Of a stretch of 64,000 nt of DNA, positions 56,947-64,000 are shown one piece after another. Under the pieces are notes generated by a model. The model did no database searches and was not told the DNA's origin. It saw only the letters and a program-made list of their open reading frames with translations. Numbering within the stretch: position 1 is the stretch's first letter; every line of letters starts with the position of its first letter. The stretch covers positions 1 to 64,000 of the forward strand of contig JACEEZ010011002.1 in the NCBI GenBank assembly GCA_016584305.1. The letters run 5' to 3'. Made by a program: the position numbers and the translations under genes. Origin of the DNA: Chionoecetes opilio (lineage: Eukaryota > Arthropoda > Malacostraca > Decapoda > Majidae).

Positions 56947-57050
56947 GCTCTTGGTGTATGGACGACTCAAGGAATCGACTCGATTCCTCAAGGATTGTTT
57001 CTTGATATACAACTGATACTCGTTATAGACAACCTAATGAGGTACAACCC

Positions 57051-57420
57051 ATCGAGAAGCAACCTATAACATTCCGTGCAGTTTTAGACTAAAAAAAACC
57101 GTTTTCCTGTGTAAGTTTTGTATAAAATGATCTTTAATTTGACCTTTGACCTTGTTATTAACATCTTATTACCAAAATGACCACAAAAATGGATTCCTCG
57201 TTTCAAAATTAGGTAAAATAATGCTGTTGCATGTAATTCTAGGACCATCAAGTACATATAAGTGGACTCAACACCAGCATTCTACGCTTAAAATCCAAGA
57301 TGGCCGCCATTAATCCAAAATGGGGTCCAAAAAAATGCCAACATTGTTTTTTTTACAAATATCGGACCATAATCAATCAAATTAACCATATTTGGAAGAA
57401 TCTATTTAAAATGTTCACGA
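57051..57420. other. No gene seen upstream of the FEN1-like copy 2
   Basis: Earlier exons of the broken gene may lie here on the minus strand, but no motif is recognisable. Confidence 0.35.
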
Positions 57421-57464
57421 AATGACTGACATAAGAGCGTGTACTAAAAAAAAAAAAAAAAAAG

Positions 57465-57747
57465 GTGGTGACGTTCAGGGCGAGGAGTTAAGAGTGGGAG
57501 CAACATATGATGGGGGTGGAAGCCTAGACACTGCAGCAGCAAGTGTTCAATGGTCTCTGGGAGCGTCCAGCACCAGGGGGAGTGATAGAGGGTCAGGGGA
57601 CAATCGCAGGCGGTGCATGTGATTCGTAAGTTTTGTGTGGTTCAGGCGGAGATTGACGAGGCGGGCATCCAATGTTAAGGCAGCCACCGCCATGATGCCA
57701 TCATCCATGCGACCATGTGACATGTTGATGCTTGAATGAGTTGCCAC
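57465..57747 (-). pseudogene. Tail of a non-LTR retrotransposon ORF (zinc-knuckle end), frameshifted
   Basis: The frame from 57747 reads ARLVNLRLNHTKLTNHMHRL RLSPDP in order. After a frameshift, a second frame gives SPWCWTLPETIEHLLLQCLG then FHPHH. LxLRLxHTxLxxHxHRL followed by C..C...ETxEHxLxxC is the usual end of Jockey/CR1-like ORF2 proteins. Confidence 0.75.
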
Positions 57748-58024
57748 AAACCGCCAACATCGATTAGTTTATCACACTTTTGTGTTTATGGAATAAAAAC
57801 TGCTAAAATTGCAACAAAATAAGTTATAAGTTAGCCTTGAAAATGTTCGTAATGTTACTTACGCGCCAAATCATCCTTTACGTATTTCCGATTCCCGATA
57901 TAGATTCCTACTTGTTGCAGAGTAGCTACGTTAGCTGGCTAATCCCGCTAACGTTAAAAGCATTTTGTCAAATTTTTACTTTTTGACCATTTGTTAGGTG
58001 GGAGTACTTTTAAACACTGAAGCA

Positions 58025-58990
<966 letters not shown>

Positions 58991-59389
58991 CAAAATCATA
59001 TATCGTGGGCGCAATAAACCCATCATCTGGAGGCGGCCAACATCATCGGCGGCTATGGGCGTCGATGGGCGGCTGGCGGGAGCAGCAGGTGTGAAGCGCG
59101 GTGTCCGACAGATAATGGACCCGTTTACTCACACCTAAAACACGGAGTATTTTGAAGAAGCTTTGAATGCAATAAGCTACTTATCACTGTACTCATATTT
59201 ATTTTGCTTAAAAATGCACCATGAATGAGATATATGTAGTTTTTGGGGCCAAAATATGACGTGACGGCGGCACGCGCTGTGATTGGTTGTGACGTAGACG
59301 ACTCATGAACGACCCTTCCGCTCCCGCCTCCCGTTTCCGACAAAGAGAACTTATATACTACTGTATGTTTGTTTTGTGCCAATCTGCTA

Positions 59390-60218
59390 AAGGCGGCGTC
59401 ACACTAGCACTTTTTCCGTCTATTTTTTTCTGCAACTTCTCATAACTAACAATTTTCTGACTGCAAGCCGTCACACACACACCAATCGTTCGCCTGCACT
59501 ACCAGTCAGCTGTTCCTCCTTCGACTGTAAACAAACATGGCTCCGACGCCAGGGCAAGCTATTGCTGGTGTATTATTTATCAGTAGTAGACCTAATATCG
59601 ACCTAGATATAATAAGACCTAGATAAAACCTAGAATATCAAGGCCTTCTTGGTGTACAAGTCTGATCTGTGGTCCCAGAGACAAGCTAGAGGGTGGCCAC
59701 GCGTATGCATTCAACGAGAAATTCTTCTGAGCTACGTGTCCACAGCATTTCGTCTATAATCTTAAGTTGAAGTCTTGAAGAGTGAGAAACAAATTTTGAG
59801 TGTGTCTTGAAAAAGAAACACAACGAGCTTGACAGACGACCTACAAAGCGATTATAAGCAGAAAAGGTCACAAGAAGAAGAAGAAGAACAATCGAGTCAT
59901 GCGAGAGACTGTTGGCTGTTATATAGAACCGGCTTTTAAATGTATCTACATGTACAATAGTCACTTGAATATTTTTAATACTTTCAAACGTATTGAATTA
60001 TAATTTGCAAAAAATTACTGATTTATATCGAATATCTTTAAAGTAATCACTATGGATTTTGATTTGACTAAGAAAGTTGACTTCAACTTTCCATATCAAG
60101 ACGATCACGATCGTCTGACTCAGACTGACTGATTCAGACGGACTAACTAGTCAGAACGAGAAAAAACCAACGGAGATCGTCTAACTAGACGGAAAAAGTG
60201 GTAGTGTGACGCCGCCTT
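59390..60218. mobile_element. TIR element with TA duplication
   Basis: Ends AAGGCGGCGTCACACTA and its complement, followed inside by 'cactttttccgtcta' in both TIRs (about 33 bp with one mismatch). TA at 59388-59389 and 60219-60220; a TTA/TAA reading is also possible. The right half repeats 'gac.gac/tcagac' words. No transposase, 829 bp. Confidence 0.9.
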
Positions 60219-60913
60219 TAAAACACCTCAATTAAAACACCAGAGGTGTTCATATATGTGTCCAAAGACGAAGAAAATAGTAAACTGTGGTGGATGTCTA
60301 CTACCGTAGATAACAGTCAAGTCGCCACCTGCAGTGATGTCGCCAGCCGCCAAATATTACGAATTATAGCATCACTACTGAATTTTATGTGCACTGAAGA
60401 TATACACAGTAGTTTATATCATGACTGTATAATCTACCCTTGTTTCAGCGTTGTTTTATGCTTTGTAGCTGCAAGTAGCAATTATAGACGGTTTCAAATT
60501 TCGCTACGCATTTTTTTTTCGGGCGACGACGACAGCGGTACGACACTCAGTAAATAAACACTAGATGGCGACTCTACTGTTGGTAGCCACTTTGTAGATA
60601 CTTTTGTCATTTGTTCATTTATAGCCATAATATGGACACAGATGAAGACACAAATGACACAGACTCTCCAGATAGCCCCTTCTAACTTTCCTGAAATCAT
60701 GGATGTAGAAATGTAAGTATTAACGCCACCACACGTCTGTAAACAGAAATAAAAGTTGTCCTGGCGACTTAACTGCTATCTACGGTACCTTAGGCGTGAT
60801 TTCTCTATGAGGGAACACGCATGGATGCGCTTCCTACCTTTCTCTCCGACGTATCAGGATAACCGTCGGGGAACCTACACCACCACCACCACCACCACCA
60901 CCACCACCACCAC
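60219..60913. other. Intergenic with a scrap of the palindrome arm and a CAC run
   Basis: 60655-60735 ('agactctccagatagcccc' through 'gtattaacgcc') matches 29232-29305. (CAC)n at 60878-60913. Confidence 0.7.
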
Positions 60914-61091
60914 CAGTGGCGTACCGAGGGGGGGGGGGGGGGGGGGGGGGCATGCGGCCATTGGCCCCCCCTTTGCAAAAAATAAATAATAATAAAATAT
61001 AGTTATTATAAATAAATAAATATATATATATCGCAGACCACTATATCTACAGTGGTCTATGATATATATATATATATATCTATATATATAT

Positions 61092-61165
<74 letters not shown>

Positions 61166-61199
61166 GCCCCCCCCTTTCAATTTTCTGGGTACGCCACTG
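60914..61199. mobile_element. hAT-like MITE in a CAC run
   Basis: Ends CAGTGGCGTACC and its complement; flanks accaccac (60906-60913) and accaccat (61200-61207), an 8-bp duplication with one change. G and C runs sit just inside the ends, and AT runs with an internal hairpin (accactatatctacagtggt) in the middle. Confidence 0.85.
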
Positions 61200-61236
61200 A
61201 CCACCATCACTGCTTTGCTGAGGCTTAACAAATCAA

Positions 61237-62356
61237 TCAATCATTCATTGGGGCCATACGCCGGGGGGCGCGTCGCCTCGCCCACCCTACGACGCCACTC
61301 CCGGGGGTCACCACGCGCGAGTTCCCATGCAGGCTCCTTTCCCATACCAAGCAGCTCTCGACAAGAAACATCAACTTGCCCCAGCCACGAGCCTTGTGGG
61401 CGCCCCCTTGGCTCCTCCAAGCCGGATTGTCTCTTACAGATACAACCCTATGGAAGATCGGTTTCAGGGTAGCGTGCACATGCCCATATAGCCGAAGTTG
61501 GCGCTGACGGACTATGCAGGTAATAGGCCTCGATTCAGTCTCACGGTGCAATCGCTGATTTGACACGTAATCATCCCAGCGATACCCCATGATTCTGCGA
61601 AGACACTTATAACCAAAGGCATTGATTCGTCTCTTCAAGTCACTATTTAGTGTCCATGTCTCACAACCATAGAGTAAGACAGGGATCACAAGCGACTTGA
61701 AGATCCGGATCTTTGTCCTCCTGCACAGGTACCGACAACGCCAAATACTCCCGCTGAGCGAGTCCATAACACCGTGGGCTATGCCAATCCGCCGTAAGAC
61801 TTCTTGACGTGACCCGCCGTCATTATGGACTGCGCTACCAAGGTATGTAAAGCTTTCCAAGATCTCAATGTCCTCGCCACACGCACGAACAGACTGTACT
61901 GCTTCATCTAGTAAGTCTCCAAATACCTGGACCTTGGTCTTGAGCCAGGAGACCTCAAGTCCCAAAGGCTTTGCCTCCTCGTGCAGCGCCTCGAGAGCCA
62001 TCACCAGGACCTCCAGCGACTCAGCAAAGATTACTGCATCATCGGCAAAAACAAGATCAGTGATCTTGGTGTTGCCAATGGATGCTCCACAATCACTTTG
62101 ATCTACAACCTTGTCCAATACCCAGTCCATACAAGCGTTGAAAAGTGATGGGGCAAGGACGCACCCTTGCCTCACTCCTGTATTCACAGGAAAGAAGCTG
62201 GATACACCTGCCCCACACTTCACAGCACTCTCAGTCCCAGAATACAGACCAGTTATCAAACCAATAGTCCTTGCAGGAATCCCTCGAAGTCGCAGAAGAT
62301 CCCAGAGTGACTCACGATGCACTGAGTCAAACGCCTTCTTGAGATCAACATAGGCT
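61237..62356 (-). pseudogene. RT and C-terminal part of the LINE ORF
   Basis: About 370 codons without a stop, from the SVHRESLW region to the tail ending APRRMAPMND. It is the longest intact piece and retains the palm motifs (GVRQGCVLAPSLF; FADD) and the thumb/connector region (SWLKTKVQVFG). Continuity with the upstream frame is lost at about 62355, where the downstream reading AAYVDLKKAF is displaced by one base relative to the frame of 62256-62516. Confidence 0.88.
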
Positions 62357-62714
62357 GCAGCATCCCCTGTCGAAACTCACGTCGGCGTTCCACCAGGACA
62401 CGAAGCGCTAGGATACGGTCCGTTGTTGACTTACCAGGCGTGAACCCAGACTGCTGAGGTCTCTGATGCTTCACCAGATGACTGCGAATTCGTGTCAGCA
62501 GTAGATGGGCAAGCACCTTGCCTGGTACGCTGAGCAGTGTAATACCGCAGTAATTGTTGCAGTCCTGACGGTCCCCTTTCCCTTTCCAGATAGGACGACC
62601 AGCCCCCTTTTCCAGTCAGGAGGAATGGTACCTGATTGCCACACGGCAGTCAGGACAGCATGCAACCCGCGGATCATGGCCTCACCCCCAGCTTTGAGGA
62701 GCTCCGCACTGATA

Positions 62715-64000
62715 TTACAAACACCAGCTGCCTTTCCACCCTTCAACCTTTGCTACAGCCTCTCTGACTTCGTCAAGAGAGGGTGCGGTTTCGTCAATGG
62801 GAGGATCGGCATCCACTGCCTGTAACCCAGTGGTGTGAAGCTGCTCAGTTGGAGGGTCCACAGTGAACAACTGCCCAAAGTACTCAGCCCAACGAGCCAT
62901 CTGCCCATCCATGTCCGACACGAGGCGCCCATCTGCTGTTCGAATAGCATTCGCCCGAGAAGGAGACTTGGAACGGAGCTTCTTCAGGGCTCGGTAGGCG
63001 GGTCGGAGGTCATTAGCGTTCAAATGACCCTCGACATCCTCAGCGAGACTCCTGACATACCTCTCCTTGTCTCTCCTCAGGAGGGTTCTAGTCCGGCGTG
63101 ACAGAGCCCTGTGCTGGTCCCGGTTCCCAGCCAGCCTGGCAGCGCGACTCTCCTCGATTTTCTCCAGCGTCTCCGTAGAGACAAAACCACGCCTTGACCT
63201 CGGGCGCTCACCAATACACTCCTTGGCAGTCTGTAGAGTTTCACGTTTGAAGGTATCCCACAGTTCTACAGGATCCCCGAGAGCACCGAGCACATCAAAC
63301 CGATTTGAGACTGCCACCGCATACTCATGAGCACATGTCAAGTCCTTCAGTTTCTCAAGATGAAACACAGTATGATTACCTCTTGAGATTCTTCTGGACT
63401 TGACATGAAGCTTAAGTGTAGCAACAACAAGTCTGTGATCTGTTCCAAAGAACTCAGCACTCCGGTAAACCCTGCAGTTCTGGAGGATCCTCCAACGAGT
63501 ACTAACGAGGATGTGGTCGATCTCCTTAGCTACCCCTCCGGCATTACTATACCATGTCCAGCGGTGCAGCTCTGGTCTCTGATACCAAGAACCTGCAATT
63601 CTCAACCTTCTGGACCTTGCAAAGTTCAGAAGCAGAGAACTGTTGGTGTTTCTGGTACCGGAGCCATGGGGACCAACACACAACTCGTACCCATCTCTCA
63701 CAGTGCCAGTAGTAGCATTGAAGTCGCCCAAGACAATGAGTGTGTCCCGAGGAGGACACTGGTCTAATACAGAGTCGAGTTTGGCGTAGAACATCTCCTT
63801 CTCTTCAGTTTTACGCATCTCGGTAGGAGCGTACACTACAACAAGAGACATGAAACCCAGAGTGTGTTTCATCCTCACCCGCATTATACGCTCATCAACC
63901 GGAGTAACCTCAACAACTGATGGCTGCAGTTTGCTGGAGATGCCTATAGCTACTCCCCGTACACGGTGACCATTGCTCATGCCGGACCAGTAGTAGGTGT
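62715..64000 (-). pseudogene. Endonuclease part of the LINE ORF, open at window end
   Basis: APE-type endonuclease/exonuclease/phosphatase fold: GDFNA and GTDHR carry the catalytic residues. The frame remains open past the first Met to the window edge (YYWSGMSNGHR), so the true start is outside. It ends at 62715 by frameshift; the next frame starts with KGGKAAGVCNISAELLKAGG, the usual linker to the RT. Confidence 0.88.

Larger units (their letters stand above)
53905..57050 (-). pseudogene. FEN1/XPG-like gene with CXC (tesmin/TSO1-type) tail, copy 2, broken
   Basis: Reading from high to low coordinates: 57050-56955 encodes YQLYIKKQSLRNRVDSLSRP. A hAT-like element then interrupts at 56946-55055. 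The gene resumes with KSYVAFDQYKQSSLKEI and LTKFLSTTKTKELITLYLA. Further on, in shifted frames, come HDEADTLLIFYASEAHKLGL and SPDTDVMVLANIINQ. From 54617 the text is ALLGFHAIGGCDTTGRIFGK, then a frameshift near 54206, and finally LVRCGCTKSQCSGRCSCREH and CTELCKCD, a CXC-type cysteine cluster, before an acidic end. The VAFD, EADT, PDTD and GCD motifs line up with copy 1 (16.0-18.6 kb). At least two frameshifts and a large insertion make it non-functional. Confidence 0.65.
61233..64000 (-). mobile_element. Non-LTR retrotransposon with endonuclease and RT (CFDP2-like), copy 2, open at window end
   Basis: The minus strand reads from beyond the window end: endonuclease (VVVYAPTEMR, LIVLGDFNATTG, GTDHRLVVATL) in 63998-62750, then RT (QQSGFTPGKSTTDRILALR, AYVDLKKAFDSVHRESLW, GVRQGCVLAPSLFNACMDWV, DLVFADDAVIFAES), then LYGCETWTL and a C-terminal tail to the stop at 61237. 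Breaks are visible near 62745, 62575 and 62355, each a single frameshift. The 3' end has the same ATTG-type tail as the copy at 26711-27737. The catalytic FADD box is intact. The clade is inferred (RTE-like, resembling proteins named craniofacial development protein 2). Confidence 0.9.

Overview
This window looks like a repeat-dense arthropod nuclear genome, most likely a decapod crustacean. The evidence is spliced genes with GT-AG introns, scattered TTAGG-type (arthropod telomere-like) tracts, a tRNA-derived SINE, CFDP2-like non-LTR retrotransposons, many nested terminal-inverted-repeat (TIR) elements and long GT, AT, GGT and G-rich simple repeats. The arthropod call is fairly firm; the decapod call is inference. 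I saw no bacterial operons, no CRISPR array and no recognisable viral genes.

Layout. 1-3.1 kb: no supportable gene. 3.3-6.6 kb: a long pyrimidine-rich strand whose open frames are compositional. 7-15 kb: microsatellites, minisatellites and a decayed MITE, with indel noise that may be an assembly problem. 16.0-18.6 kb: a broken gene with a FEN1/XPG-like pattern of acidic motifs, split by a TAA-flanked MITE. 19-23 kb: hairpins, a 60-bp satellite with a 180-bp higher-order period, a foldback element carrying a captured SAP/YqaJ-type exon, TTAGG-like inverted arrays, a SINE and a hAT MITE. 23.6-26.1 kb: the best host gene, a five-exon SLC16-type monocarboxylate transporter. 26.7-27.7 kb: a 5'-truncated LINE with target-site duplications. 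28.2-37.2 kb: a composite palindromic element with a nearly complete hAT transposon (29.8-33.7 kb) and further MITEs nested in it. 37.3-43.1 kb: two more copies of the foldback element, one split by a 4.3-kb element with CCCAGC termini that itself contains a smaller relative. 43.9-44.7 kb: an eight-finger C2H2 zinc-finger gene. 45-50 kb: LINE scraps, a TIR element carrying a Myb/SANT-like fragment, and a pogo-like MITE. 50.7-51.9 kb: a TTAA-flanked element carrying a P2RX7-intracellular-domain-like first exon. 52 kb: a (GGT)n tract. 53.2-57.1 kb: a LINE tail and a second broken FEN1-like gene that retains a CXC (tesmin/TSO1) tail, split by nested elements. 57.4-61.2 kb: LINE scrap, simple repeats and TIR elements. 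61.2-64.0 kb: an endonuclease-reverse transcriptase LINE running off the window end.

Only the transporter and the zinc-finger gene look like functional host genes. The rest is nested mobile DNA. Several insertions could be dated relative to one another because target-site duplications or uninterrupted sister copies are present in the same window. The recurring themes are inverted-repeat (foldback) architecture and capture of exon-like pieces (SAP/YqaJ, P2RX7-like, reverse transcriptase, Myb) by short elements.
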